The notes beneath the pieces were generated by a model that saw only the letters and a program-made list of their open reading frames with translations, was not told the DNA's origin and searched no databases. Position numbers and translations under genes: made by a program. Shown in pieces: positions 36,401 through 44,109 of a DNA stretch of 64,000 bases. Source of the DNA: a virus; IMG/VR virus record IMGVR_UViG_3300008954_000022, positions 1 to 64,000 of that record. One strand, written 5' to 3'. Within the stretch, counting starts at the first letter, position 1. The number at the start of each line of letters is the position of its first letter.

Positions 36401-37121
36401 TATAGGGAACACTAATATAGGGCACAACCTCACGAACCTGTACAGGACATTGACCTCATTCACAGGCGGGAAGGACAATTCTGACTCCTCTATTTCCAAC
36501 TCTCTAGAGGGCGCGCCGCCCGAGGATCCGGGTGTGGCCAAGTCCGGTATTCTGACGATTCTGAATAGGACGAAGGACCCCTCCTCGAACCAGGTTGCAT
36601 TCTTTGACGTGTCGAACCTCTTCTATGGGAATCAGATTAGGCGTGGATCGTTCCAGGTGACAGACACTAGTGTAACTGGATCTGGTGGCGTTTTATCAGT
36701 TACACTCAGGGATGATGGACACGGAGGCCTCTACCGTGCCGATGCCCTATCGAAGCACGCCACGTGGAACGCTGTGGGCAATATCATCTATGAAGAGGGT
36801 ATTGCTGTTGTTAAGACACCGAACATTCCTATTTTTGGGGCCGACGAGTGGACAACCAGCTTCGAGGGTGAGCACAATGTGCACGTCCTGGAGATAAACG
36901 TGCCCTGCCCCAAGGGAACCGTCAACTCCTCCTCCAATCCGACCTTCAAGGCGCTTAAGCCCACAGACTACGCCAATGAGACAGCGTCTCAATTTAGTTA
37001 CATTACAAGTGTAAATCTCCACGATGAGAGTTTTAATGTAATAGGAAGGGCCAACTTGGCCCAACCCATTGTGAAGAGGGACTCCGATGGATACCTCTTC
37101 AGGTTGAGGATCGATTATTGA
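33438..37121 (+). CDS. Giant LamG structural protein with a self-nested insertion module
   Basis: The 1,227-residue product has a weak ribosome site (ATGACGGCGTTAA before ATG 33438). A LamG-like domain begins at about residue 190 (KEFTFDFYINPKY). It is broken by a double module at 212-457, in which a complete copy (252-373) sits inside another copy (212-251 plus 374-457). It then continues with DGFRIMLQLSNSA, NHWHHVAIRWGSS and IHDLKIFNTYHSLQQI. A further module occupies residues 878-1011. The C-terminal strand motif (ITSVNLHDESFNVIGRANLA) is shared with the upstream gene. A surface or adhesin role is inferred. The stop overlaps the next start (TGATG). Confidence 0.78.
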   Translation: MAIIPIPIENLERFTLTANPRRTFTSSSSGLTGSVKVFSRASTIEKEAQPLEDYGGDSWGTADVEELRVQTVRDSRGSSDISGNISQYLETVNSSSASPARQKKVEVIRFEPSFKLTSDSLRKNVVRKVLFPTYRSTYPTLQWAYPNYHTLHFFTSDTTPTGSVLIYPAATSSGETNEVDNFMYSPHKEFTFDFYINPKYSSEPNDSKFTSTATFTFSDKPPEESAITLLDSDGTSVAFEIDNENNGLKPPAATFTLTDKPNEGSTINLIDGDGTSVTFEVDNENNGVSAGNVALNGIYAAGGGATGTAADLAAKINAQSALDMTASASGIGVITVTQGSTVGRSGNTTITVNDAAHWNSVCSVNVPSAFTGGRGDVAVSGIAAAGGGATGTAADLTAKINAQSSLDIVATNPSAGVVLLTQGAVETSAGNTAITLDNAAAWNASTSVNVPSTFTGGTEPGRTVYHPGTVIHMSSSYAVSLISGSSKDHNGKTDGFRIMLQLSNSAETSPRNTVVTANSANQPFPQRAVGTGEQISDMVFFSKDNALKRNHWHHVAIRWGSSINNGTGSFVIDGKEDATFVVTASSVMPQAFEPPYGDPDAVFVGNFYDGPNNGTLDGSGVVAQFFNANAAHREGVTSMFTNDSYDMSNVDATHNDIAEHKIRFSHPLRAEIHDLKIFNTYHSLQQIASSSQKGPDPLPADLIFYVPPFFVKETKEREVMQTPFQTVRSTTDDPFNVALSFGVGGHMLNLPNFTREFVNGLYPRLFNLTGSTIDVTTNTAELCNLWLYRNASLRKRNLTVLPCDNGRFSPSFNLLKSGTRVEVPASGSLIDRFVNDSGNIDYGLINLSNMVSTASLPEGLIDITSENRGRQGVGTQAASAEIVYTATKTADQTTISLTGLRKNSVTNSYDRVTKVYRFVFTGGVNGDVQGGKVIVDASSADADTVYDNFVSAVNGSTGHAGLILASRDANDTDDYAGVVTLNQRAVGTIGNTNIGHNLTNLYRTLTSFTGGKDNSDSSISNSLEGAPPEDPGVAKSGILTILNRTKDPSSNQVAFFDVSNLFYGNQIRRGSFQVTDTSVTGSGGVLSVTLRDDGHGGLYRADALSKHATWNAVGNIIYEEGIAVVKTPNIPIFGADEWTTSFEGEHNVHVLEINVPCPKGTVNSSSNPTFKALKPTDYANETASQFSYITSVNLHDESFNVIGRANLAQPIVKRDSDGYLFRLRIDY
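34071..34808 (+). repeat. Insertion module copy 10, split by a nested copy
   Basis: The outer copy is encoded by 34071-34190 (TATFTFSDKPPEESAITLL, then DSDGTSVAFEIDNENNGLKP) and 34557-34808 (GIAAAGGGATGTAADLTAKI, VVLLTQGAVETSAGNTAITL, FTGG). Together these make 124 residues, the same size as the 122-residue copy inserted between them. Confidence 0.85.
34191..34556 (+). repeat. Insertion module copy 11, nested inside copy 10
   Basis: Encodes a complete 122-residue copy: AATFTLTDKPNEGSTINLID, SVTFEVDNENNGVSAG, YAAGGGATGTAADLAAKINA, ITVTQGSTVGRSGNTTITVN and FTGG. It sits directly after DNENNGLKPP of the outer copy. Confidence 0.85.
36069..36470 (+). repeat. Insertion module copy 12
   Basis: Encodes ASAEIVYTATKTADQTTISL, VTKVYRFVFTGG, a helix TVYDNFVSAVNGSTGHAGLI, GVVTLNQRAVGTIGNTNIGH and the closing FTGG. 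Confidence 0.7.
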
Positions 37122-37693
37122 TGTCATGCTGTTTGGGACTGGACATATCCACCTCTAAGACAGGTTGGTGTGTGATGTACACAGATGAACACCAGAGCTT
37201 ATCCAAGGTGGAAATGGGGTGTATACACCTAAGTGACTGGAAGGATAGCTTCAGTAAAGCCCAGAGGGTCTTGGATGTTCTTCAGGAGCTGCAACGTCAG
37301 CATCCCATTGAACGGGTGTTCGTTGAGGAGAACCTACAGCGTTTTCGAAGGGGTTTTTCATCTGCCAAAACGCTGGCAGCTCTGGCCAGATTTAACGGTG
37401 TGGTCTCGTATTTGAGTGAGGCTACATTCAAGATCGGTCCCGAGTTCCTAAATGTGAACTCCGCGAGAAAGAGCGTTGGTCTTCGCCTGCAGAAGGAGGC
37501 AGTTTGTGGGAAGACGACCAAGCAGCAGGTTCTGGATTGGGTCTCCAATCGCCTCGATGATGACTATCAATGGCCAGTTAAGGTTCTCAAGAGCGGTCCG
37601 CGCCGCGGCCAGGAGATTTTAGAGCCTGGATGTTATGATATGGCAGACGCGTATGTTGTGGCTCTTGCTGGTGTGTTGAACAACAATACATAG
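37121..37693 (+). CDS. RuvC-like Holliday junction resolvase
   Basis: The ATG at 37121 overlaps the previous TGA (TGATG); a TTG three bases upstream is less likely. The 190-residue protein has the RNase H-fold resolvase pattern: GLDISTSKTGW with Asp8, a central RVFVEEN acidic motif near residue 68, and a C-terminal YDMADAYVVALAG with two Asp residues. These would supply the metal-binding acidic residues. The role would be cleavage of branched DNA before packaging, comparable to T4 endonuclease VII in function but of a different fold. It starts the repair island with the primase and Mre11-Rad50 genes. Confidence 0.82.
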   Translation: MSCCLGLDISTSKTGWCVMYTDEHQSLSKVEMGCIHLSDWKDSFSKAQRVLDVLQELQRQHPIERVFVEENLQRFRRGFSSAKTLAALARFNGVVSYLSEATFKIGPEFLNVNSARKSVGLRLQKEAVCGKTTKQQVLDWVSNRLDDDYQWPVKVLKSGPRRGQEILEPGCYDMADAYVVALAGVLNNNT

Positions 37694-37699
37694 ACACAG

Positions 37700-37707
37700 T
37701 ATACTTC
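37700..37707 (+). promoter_or_regulatory. Candidate promoter motif TATACTTC
   Basis: GTATACTTCTACTG lies in the 19-base gap before the primase ATG at 37713, which has no visible Shine-Dalgarno. If it acts as a -10 element the transcript would be nearly leaderless. The call rests on similarity to the motifs at 2097, 31276 and 59226. Confidence 0.25.
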
Positions 37708-37712
37708 TACTG

Positions 37713-38681
37713 ATGAATTTGTTCTCGAGTAAGGCCGCGCTCCTGCGGCGCGCCTTTGGTAGTGTAGAGATTAGCAGGGATCAGGTCAATGTGGCCATCA
37801 AGTGTCCCAAGTGTGCTGATGCCCGCTCCAGCAAGAGAAAACTCGTTGTGAGGTTGGATGATGGACGCTATCACTGTTGGGTCTGTGGTCTTAAGGGTCG
37901 AAAAGTTGTCAATCTCTTTCGAAAGTATGCACCTAGTCATGTTGAGGAACTCAAGGATTTTGGTTGGGCTAACGGAGATCACTCAAATGATTCTCCAGTT
38001 GAGCTGGAAGAGCCTGATATCGAAATACCACAGGGCTTTGTTCTCCTGGCCGATTCCCTGAAAAGCCGGGATCCGGATGTGAAGGAGACAGTTCGATACG
38101 TTCGAGAGCGTGGTCTGAGTATTCGGGACTTGTGGTACTATAAGATGGGGACAACAACAAAAGGAAGATTCAGACGCAGGGCTATTATACCATCTTTCGA
38201 TGCAGAAGGGAATCTAAATTATTTCGCAGCACGATCAATTGACAGCACCACTCACATGAAATATCTCAATGCGAAGGTCCCAAAGAAGCAGGTGATATTC
38301 AATGAGCTCAATATCAGGTGGGATGAAGAGCTCACAATTGTTGAGGGTCCACTTGATCTGGTGAAGTGCGACGACAATGCGACGTGTCTCCTGGGATCAC
38401 ACCTCGCGGAGGACTCCATCCTTTTTCGAAAGATTATTAGAAATCAGACACCCATTGTGCTAGCCCTCGACACTGATGCGAGACTCAAGGCTCACAATTT
38501 AGCGAGATCCCTATCGTCATATGGGATTAGGGTTCGCATGGCCTCTCTTCCTTCTGAGTTGGACGTGGGAGATCTCTCCCGTCGACAGTTCAGCAAGATG
38601 AAGCAGGAGGCGACATTGTGGCAGTCGACACACCGCTTGTGTGAAATCATTGGTGGAATCAAGACTGGCTCAATTATTTAG
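37713..38681 (+). CDS. DNA primase (zinc-binding plus TOPRIM)
   Basis: The 322-residue protein has an N-terminal zinc-ribbon of the DnaG/CHC2 type: IKCPKC near residue 30 and YHCWVCGLKG near residue 52. This is followed by a helical segment and a TOPRIM core: ELTIVEGPLDLVKC with the Glu near residue 211 and TPIVLALDTDARLKA with the DxD pair near 250. These are the template-binding and catalytic elements of a bacterial/phage primase, which makes RNA primers for lagging-strand synthesis. No fused helicase is present, so a gp41/DnaB-like partner should lie elsewhere in the genome. The ATG at 37713 lacks a clear ribosome site. Confidence 0.85.
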   Translation: MNLFSSKAALLRRAFGSVEISRDQVNVAIKCPKCADARSSKRKLVVRLDDGRYHCWVCGLKGRKVVNLFRKYAPSHVEELKDFGWANGDHSNDSPVELEEPDIEIPQGFVLLADSLKSRDPDVKETVRYVRERGLSIRDLWYYKMGTTTKGRFRRRAIIPSFDAEGNLNYFAARSIDSTTHMKYLNAKVPKKQVIFNELNIRWDEELTIVEGPLDLVKCDDNATCLLGSHLAEDSILFRKIIRNQTPIVLALDTDARLKAHNLARSLSSYGIRVRMASLPSELDVGDLSRRQFSKMKQEATLWQSTHRLCEIIGGIKTGSII

Positions 38682-38689
38682 GAGTTGCG

Positions 38690-41600
38690 GTGACATTTAG
38701 GTGTGCCCATTTAAGCGATGTGCACTGGCGGGGACTCACGAGACATGATGAGTATCGTGAAGCTTTCAGCCAGATGTTCGAGACATTCAGGGATCTGAAT
38801 CTAGACGCCATTTTTGTGGGAGGGGACATTGTTCACTCCAAGACACAAGGTATATCACCGGAGCTGATAGACTGTCTCTCATGGTGGTTTTCAGAGATGG
38901 CGGATATTGCCCCGACTCATATCATCTTGGGAAATCATGATGGTCTGATAATGAATAAGCACCGTCAGGATGCGATAACCCCCATTGTCAATGCCCTGGG
39001 TCATTCCAATCTCCACCTCTACAAGAGTTCCGGAACTTATCCTATCGGGGTGCCAGGCTATAACTGGTGTGTCTTCTCGTGCTTTGATGAGGAGTCCTGG
39101 CCAGATGTGAAACCGGTGCAGGGTGAGATTAATATAGCAACCTTCCATGGGGGTGTTCAGGGATCGACAACCGACATCAACTGGGATATTGAGGGTGACG
39201 TCGACCTGGATTTCTTTGATGACTTTGATTTTACCTTCCTGGGTGATATTCACAAGTTGCAGTATCTGGATGATGAGAAAAGAGTAGCTTATCCCGGGTC
39301 GACAATACAACAGAATTACGGTGAGGATCCCGGGAAGGGTTTCCTCTTCTGGGAGATAGAGGATAGGGATACGTTCACCAGCACTTTCTACGAGATTCCC
39401 CACTCTTGTCCATTTGTTACAATCGACTGGGCTGGGAATGTCAAGGACACAGTCTCTTTAGCCGCAGCCCATCCCAATCTATCGAGGTTTAGGGTACGCA
39501 CTGACAGCCCAATCTCCCAGGCTGAGATAAAGCACCTCCACAGTGCACTCAAGAATCAGAAACGCGCCACAGAAATAGTCTTTAAGCATGATCACACGAT
39601 CGATGTGTCAACGATTCAGACCAGCGCAGGGGATTTTTTCACAGAGGACCTCCGTGATGTCAACACCCATGTGCGTCTAATGAGGGAGTACTACTCAGAG
39701 ATAGATATTTCTGATGAGCAGTGGGAAAGGTTGGAGGGGCTCATAGCCAAGTACGTGACACCTGCTTCTAAGACAGATGTTGTACGAAATATCAAGTGGT
39801 CAGTGCAGCGGCTGGAGTTCGATAACACCTTCTCGTACGGTAAGGGAAACATCATTAACTTTGACGCCCTGGGTGGGATTCTCGGTCTCTTCGGCAAGAA
39901 CCGTGCTGGGAAATCATCGATCCCAGGCACTATGATGTATTCACTTTTTAATACTACAGATCGCGGCCCTATCAAGAACCTTCACATCATCAACATGCGA
40001 AAGGGGTACTGTCTAGGAAAAGTGTACCTGTCAGCGAATGGAAAGAGATACCTCGTTGAGAGACAGTCTGTTCGAAAGACCTCTCGGAGGGGAGTCGAGA
40101 ATGCGGTAACACACCTCAATTTGAGCGAGATTGATGAGGTAGGAAATCAGATAATTGATATGAATGGCTCCCAGAGACGGGAGACTGAGAAGTCTCTTAG
40201 ACAAATTGTGGGAACTGCTGACGACTTCCTAATGACATCCCTGGCCAGCCAGGGCCAGATGAATAACTTCATCAGACATAAGGCAACCCAGCGCAAGGCC
40301 ATTCTCACCAAGTTTCTTGACCTCAACATATTCGATGACATTCTAAACCTCGCCAAGGAGGATTCCTCCGAATTAAAAAGCATCCTGGGAAATGCCTCGG
40401 ACAGGGACTGGGACACTCTAATATCTGAAAAGAACACTCTCAAGAGAAAGAAGTCGAAGGAACGACGAGAGATAGAGGCAAGCATAGCCAGGCATCGAAA
40501 GCAGCTTCAGGAGATAACAGTTGCGATTGCCACACACTCGAATAAGGATCTGGTCACTGAGAGCGATGTGAGTCAGAAGGAAGCAGGCATCGCAGATTCC
40601 AGGCTGCAGTTAACCGGGATGACAGAACAGTCTCAAGCATCTCTGGAAAAGATAAGGGAGATAGAGGCAACTCTAAAATCGATTGATTCAGTGAAGGATC
40701 AGTTCCCAATCGAGGATCTCCGACAACGTCGGGATGCCCAACAAGACCTTGAGCGAGCGCTGGTTGAACTGGGCCACACTCACGAGAGGGAAAAGACGCT
40801 TCTCAAGAGCCAGAAGAAGTCCATTAAGCTTCTAGAGGAGGTTCCGTGTGGGGATACATTCCCCACTTGCAAGTTCATCAAGACATCCCACGAGAATAAG
40901 AAGAAACTGGATGATCAGGAACGCCTGGTTACAGAGTCATTGGACAGGGTGAAGGCATCGAAAAAGTCACTGAAGGTTCTTACGAGGGAGAATCTCTCTG
41001 AGAAGATTGAGAAGTATGACAAGATCCTGACTCGCGAGAATAATCTCAAGATAAAGCTCTCTAATCAGAAACTCGACTTGACGAGGGTGAACAATCGAAA
41101 GAAAGTGCTTCAGGATCTGATCGATAATGCAGACAGAGAGCTCCAGGGAATGCGCCTTCGGGTCTCTACTTCCACTGAGGCCCAAAAGGTAAGTGCTGCT
41201 CGTCAGGAAATGAATACGATCAATGACAAGATCAACAACTTCGACGCTCAGCGTATTAAGCTTACCGAGTCTATCGGTCACCTCGATGCTGAGATAACTC
41301 TCCACAAGAAGGATAAAGAGAAGTACGGCGACCTAATTGAGCAGTGGAAGATGTATGAACTCCTCCTGGGCGCTGTCTCCAAGAAGGGTATTCCTCTCCA
41401 GATAATGGCATCCCAGCTACCTGCGATCAACAAGGAGATCTCACAGATTCTCCAAGGAGTTGTTGGTTTCACTGTGGAACTCGAGGCAGATGCTGGAACG
41501 AATGACATGGATATCTACATCAACTACGGCGACTCGCGCAGGATTATTGAGTGTGCTAGTGGCATGGAGAAGATGATGGCATCCCTCGCAATTCGGGTAG

Positions 41601-41830
41601 CCCTTATCAATGTCAGCTCTCTTCCCAAGACAGATCTTCTCATTATTGATGAGGGGTTCGGCGCGCTGGATGATATGAACATTGAGGCGTGCACTCGCCT
41701 ACTTGATTCCCTCCGACGGTGGTTCAAACACATTCTGGTAATATCACATGTTGATGCTGTGAAGGATGCAGTGGACAATGTAATCGAGATCTCCCAGAGA
41801 GAGAAGAACGCGGTGGTCATCTGTGAGTGA
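38690..41830 (+). CDS. Fused Mre11-Rad50 (gp47-gp46/SbcD-SbcC) recombination nuclease
   Basis: The GTG start at 38690 follows TAGGAG. Residues 1 to about 350 are an Mre11/SbcD/gp47 calcineurin-like nuclease: AHLSDVHW, FVGGDIVHS, ILGNHDG, TFHGGV and FLGDIHK. From about 365 the chain becomes a Rad50/SbcC/gp46 ATPase: Walker A GLFGKNRAGKSS near 400, Q-loop LASQGQMNNF, long coiled coil, hook cysteines at 720 and 727, signature ECASGMEKMMASLAIR, Walker B LLIIDEGFGALDD near 985 and the H-loop VISHVD. In T4 these are two genes (47 and 46), as in most bacteria; here one 1,046-residue chain carries both. The complex resects DNA ends for recombination-dependent replication. Confidence 0.92.
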   Translation: MTFRCAHLSDVHWRGLTRHDEYREAFSQMFETFRDLNLDAIFVGGDIVHSKTQGISPELIDCLSWWFSEMADIAPTHIILGNHDGLIMNKHRQDAITPIVNALGHSNLHLYKSSGTYPIGVPGYNWCVFSCFDEESWPDVKPVQGEINIATFHGGVQGSTTDINWDIEGDVDLDFFDDFDFTFLGDIHKLQYLDDEKRVAYPGSTIQQNYGEDPGKGFLFWEIEDRDTFTSTFYEIPHSCPFVTIDWAGNVKDTVSLAAAHPNLSRFRVRTDSPISQAEIKHLHSALKNQKRATEIVFKHDHTIDVSTIQTSAGDFFTEDLRDVNTHVRLMREYYSEIDISDEQWERLEGLIAKYVTPASKTDVVRNIKWSVQRLEFDNTFSYGKGNIINFDALGGILGLFGKNRAGKSSIPGTMMYSLFNTTDRGPIKNLHIINMRKGYCLGKVYLSANGKRYLVERQSVRKTSRRGVENAVTHLNLSEIDEVGNQIIDMNGSQRRETEKSLRQIVGTADDFLMTSLASQGQMNNFIRHKATQRKAILTKFLDLNIFDDILNLAKEDSSELKSILGNASDRDWDTLISEKNTLKRKKSKERREIEASIARHRKQLQEITVAIATHSNKDLVTESDVSQKEAGIADSRLQLTGMTEQSQASLEKIREIEATLKSIDSVKDQFPIEDLRQRRDAQQDLERALVELGHTHEREKTLLKSQKKSIKLLEEVPCGDTFPTCKFIKTSHENKKKLDDQERLVTESLDRVKASKKSLKVLTRENLSEKIEKYDKILTRENNLKIKLSNQKLDLTRVNNRKKVLQDLIDNADRELQGMRLRVSTSTEAQKVSAARQEMNTINDKINNFDAQRIKLTESIGHLDAEITLHKKDKEKYGDLIEQWKMYELLLGAVSKKGIPLQIMASQLPAINKEISQILQGVVGFTVELEADAGTNDMDIYINYGDSRRIIECASGMEKMMASLAIRVALINVSSLPKTDLLIIDEGFGALDDMNIEACTRLLDSLRRWFKHILVISHVDAVKDAVDNVIEISQREKNAVVICE

Positions 41831-42104
41831 CGTCAGGACCAGAGTACACGAACAGGGTTTTCTCATTGTTGAGACTGATACAGGTGCTGATTGTGTGCCT
41901 TTAGACTGTCCCATATGTGAGCTAGCCCTACGAGACCGAGACGACATCAGGGCTTTTTACAGGGTTGAGTGCTGCCGGACCTGTGAGATGCACTTCGTCC
42001 AGCCTAACATGGGTAAGTGGGACAGTGGTTGGCGACCCTCTGAGGAAGAAATTATCAGCAGACGACGAGATCTCAGGGATCATCCGTCATATTTAGTAAA
42101 GTGA
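41823..42104 (+). CDS. Small zinc-finger protein
   Basis: The GTG at 41823 overlaps the end of the Mre11-Rad50 gene by eight bases. The 93-residue product has two cysteine pairs, CPIC near residue 29 and CRTC near residue 51 with an extra preceding Cys, spaced for a zinc ribbon. The C-terminus is charged (PSEEEIISRRRDLRDHPSYL). A small nucleic-acid-binding or transcription-related role is possible, but no family is recognised. ATG starts are absent from its N-terminus, which supports the GTG. Confidence 0.65.
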   Translation: MSDVRTRVHEQGFLIVETDTGADCVPLDCPICELALRDRDDIRAFYRVECCRTCEMHFVQPNMGKWDSGWRPSEEEIISRRRDLRDHPSYLVK

Positions 42105-42122
42105 CTAGCAACGGAGACAACT

Positions 42123-42503
42123 ATGTTAAGCGCGAAACACGTTGAAGCAATTGGAAGTGTTCTAACGAACACATTCGGACGCGAAGGAAGTCCATCAGGG
42201 GCTACCTCGATAACCCACAGTATGAACGGCGACGTCCTCGTCCTTAAGTTTGTGTCTGTTGTCCACTTCGCGGAGGAGCGAAGTTTGAGGCTACAGGTTG
42301 ACAGAGTGACACAGGAATCTGTACAGCTTTTGGGTGACAAGCTAAAAGAGGTCAAGTCGGCCTTCAAGGATATTACTGGAGAAGCTCTTAAGGTGAAAGA
42401 GATAAACAGTAGGGACGATGTTGAGATGGTGTCGGGAACAGCACACTCGGCCCGAAAGGTTGCCTACTACAGGCGTAATCACTGGCTACAGATTCTCAAC
42501 TAG
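42123..42503 (+). CDS. Conserved phage protein upstream of terminase, unknown function
   Basis: The start is ATG 42123 behind CGGAGACAACT. The 126-residue product begins MLSAKHVEAIGSVLTNTFGR, has a beta-rich middle (DVLVLKFVSVVHFAEERSLR) and an amphipathic helix (VQLLGDKLKEVKSAFKDITG). It ends in ARKVAYYRRNHWLQILN. A protein of this type commonly precedes the large terminase in marine T4-like phages as I recall them. It could be the small terminase or a packaging cofactor, but it lacks the long coiled coil of gp16, so I leave it unnamed. Confidence 0.65.
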   Translation: MLSAKHVEAIGSVLTNTFGREGSPSGATSITHSMNGDVLVLKFVSVVHFAEERSLRLQVDRVTQESVQLLGDKLKEVKSAFKDITGEALKVKEINSRDDVEMVSGTAHSARKVAYYRRNHWLQILN

Positions 42504-42513
42504 CTCTAGGACA

Positions 42514-44109
42514 ATGGCACCGATATCAAAGCAGCGCCAGATCAAGGAAATTATCAAGTGCGGCAAGGATCCCGTTTATTTTAGCAATCGCTACCTCAAG
42601 ATCCAGCACCCAACCCGAGGTCTAATAAGTTTCGACACGTATCCCTTTCAGGATGAGTGCCTTCATGACTTTGTGAATCACAGGTTCAATGTAATTCTAA
42701 AGTCTAGACAGCTGGGTATCTCAACCCTGACCGCTGCGTACGCTGTCTGGCTGGCTGCCTTCTACAAGGACAAGAATGTCCTGATTATCGCCACAAAGCT
42801 CTCTGTGGCACAGAACTTCATTCGCAAGGTCAAGGTGGCACTTCGAAGTATGCCTAAGTGGCTTCTTCTCCCAGAGATCATCGGAAACAACAAGCAGGCA
42901 GTGGAGTTCAGCAACGGTTCCATCATCAAGGCAGTTCCAACCTCCGACGATGCTGGTCGTTCCGAGGCTCTCTCCCTGTTAATTGTGGATGAGGCAGCGT
43001 TCATTCGTAACTTTGATGAGCTGTTCACAGGTCTCTACCCCACGCTGTCTACTGGTGGGCGCGCAATAATTCTATCGACACCCAACGGTGTGGGTGGTCA
43101 GTACCACGACCTCTGGGTAAATGCTGCAGGGGGCGAGAATAAGTTTCACCCCATTAGGCTACCATGGGATGTGCACCCAGAGCGAGATGATGAGTGGTTC
43201 TCGAATGAGTGTCGAAATTTAAGTAAGAAACAGATAGCGCAGGAGCTCCTGTGCGATTTTGCAGCATCCGGTGATACTGTACTCAATAATGAAGACATTG
43301 AGTGGCTAGGGTCATCGGTGCGAACTCCTATGGAACGTTGGGGCCCCAATATGGGTGTCTGGGTCTGGAAGTACAGTCTCAGCGATCACCAGTATATTAT
43401 TTCTGCAGATGTCTCCCGAGGCGACTCCGGCGACTACAGTGCATTTCACGTGATTGACACAGGAGAGTCAGAGATCGTCGCGGAGTTCAAGGGGAAGATT
43501 CCACCTGACCAGTTCGCGTCTCTCCTCGCTGAGGCCGGCAAGAGATATAACAATGCTTTGCTCTGTCCGGAGAACAACACATACGGGTATGCTGTTGTTA
43601 TGAAGCTTCGAGAGCTAGATTACAGCAATCTATATTTCAAGAACGAGAAGGACAAGTTTGCTGCGATGTATGGTTTGGAAGAGCCTGACCTTCACAAGAT
43701 AGGGTTCACCACTTCCGGTCACACCAGGAATCAGATCCTGACTAAACTTGAGCAGGTGGTGAGAAACAGGGAGATTCGATCGTATTCATCCAGGCTTTAC
43801 GAGGAGGCCAAGACATTCATCTGGAGGGGCAACAAAGCCCAGGCCCAGAAGGGAAGAAATGACGACCTTATAATGTCACTGGCTATCGGGATCTGGTTGT
43901 ATGACACCTCCCCCGTGCACAGTAAACACGCGTACGACCTGAACAAGGCCATGCTGGATGGGTTCGATGTGAATTCTCGGGAGATGGAACGAGACACTCC
44001 CACACCCTGGCAGGATAAGTCATACAATCCGTTCAAACCGTTCCAGATTGGCGAGATGCCGGTCTCAGGAAGTAACCATCCCATGGGCGACCTGGGATGG
44101 CTTCTGTAG
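42514..44109 (+). CDS. gp17: Terminase large subunit (gp17-like)
   Basis: I place the start at ATG 42514 (CTCTAGGACAATG), which gives 531 residues and avoids overlap with the previous gene. The ATPase half has a P-loop KSRQLGIST (Lys63 to Thr71), Walker B LLIVDEAAF (Asp159, Glu160) and coupling motif ILSTPNG. The nuclease half has IISADVSRGDSGDYSAF (Asp299), ALLCPENNTYG and NDDLIMSLAIG (Asp450/451), matching the RNase H-like nuclease of gp17. The enzyme cuts concatemeric DNA and pumps it into the prohead through the portal encoded next. The P-loop has Ile where T4 has the GKT lysine; the conserved Lys is at its N-terminal end instead. Confidence 0.93.
   Translation: MAPISKQRQIKEIIKCGKDPVYFSNRYLKIQHPTRGLISFDTYPFQDECLHDFVNHRFNVILKSRQLGISTLTAAYAVWLAAFYKDKNVLIIATKLSVAQNFIRKVKVALRSMPKWLLLPEIIGNNKQAVEFSNGSIIKAVPTSDDAGRSEALSLLIVDEAAFIRNFDELFTGLYPTLSTGGRAIILSTPNGVGGQYHDLWVNAAGGENKFHPIRLPWDVHPERDDEWFSNECRNLSKKQIAQELLCDFAASGDTVLNNEDIEWLGSSVRTPMERWGPNMGVWVWKYSLSDHQYIISADVSRGDSGDYSAFHVIDTGESEIVAEFKGKIPPDQFASLLAEAGKRYNNALLCPENNTYGYAVVMKLRELDYSNLYFKNEKDKFAAMYGLEEPDLHKIGFTTSGHTRNQILTKLEQVVRNREIRSYSSRLYEEAKTFIWRGNKAQAQKGRNDDLIMSLAIGIWLYDTSPVHSKHAYDLNKAMLDGFDVNSREMERDTPTPWQDKSYNPFKPFQIGEMPVSGSNHPMGDLGWLL

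Noticed and set aside
42418-42513. An upstream start for the large terminase at 42418
   Set aside because: It would overlap the previous gene by 86 bases with an unlikely Arg/Thr-rich N-terminus. The ATG at 42514 has a good ribosome site and matches the family start.
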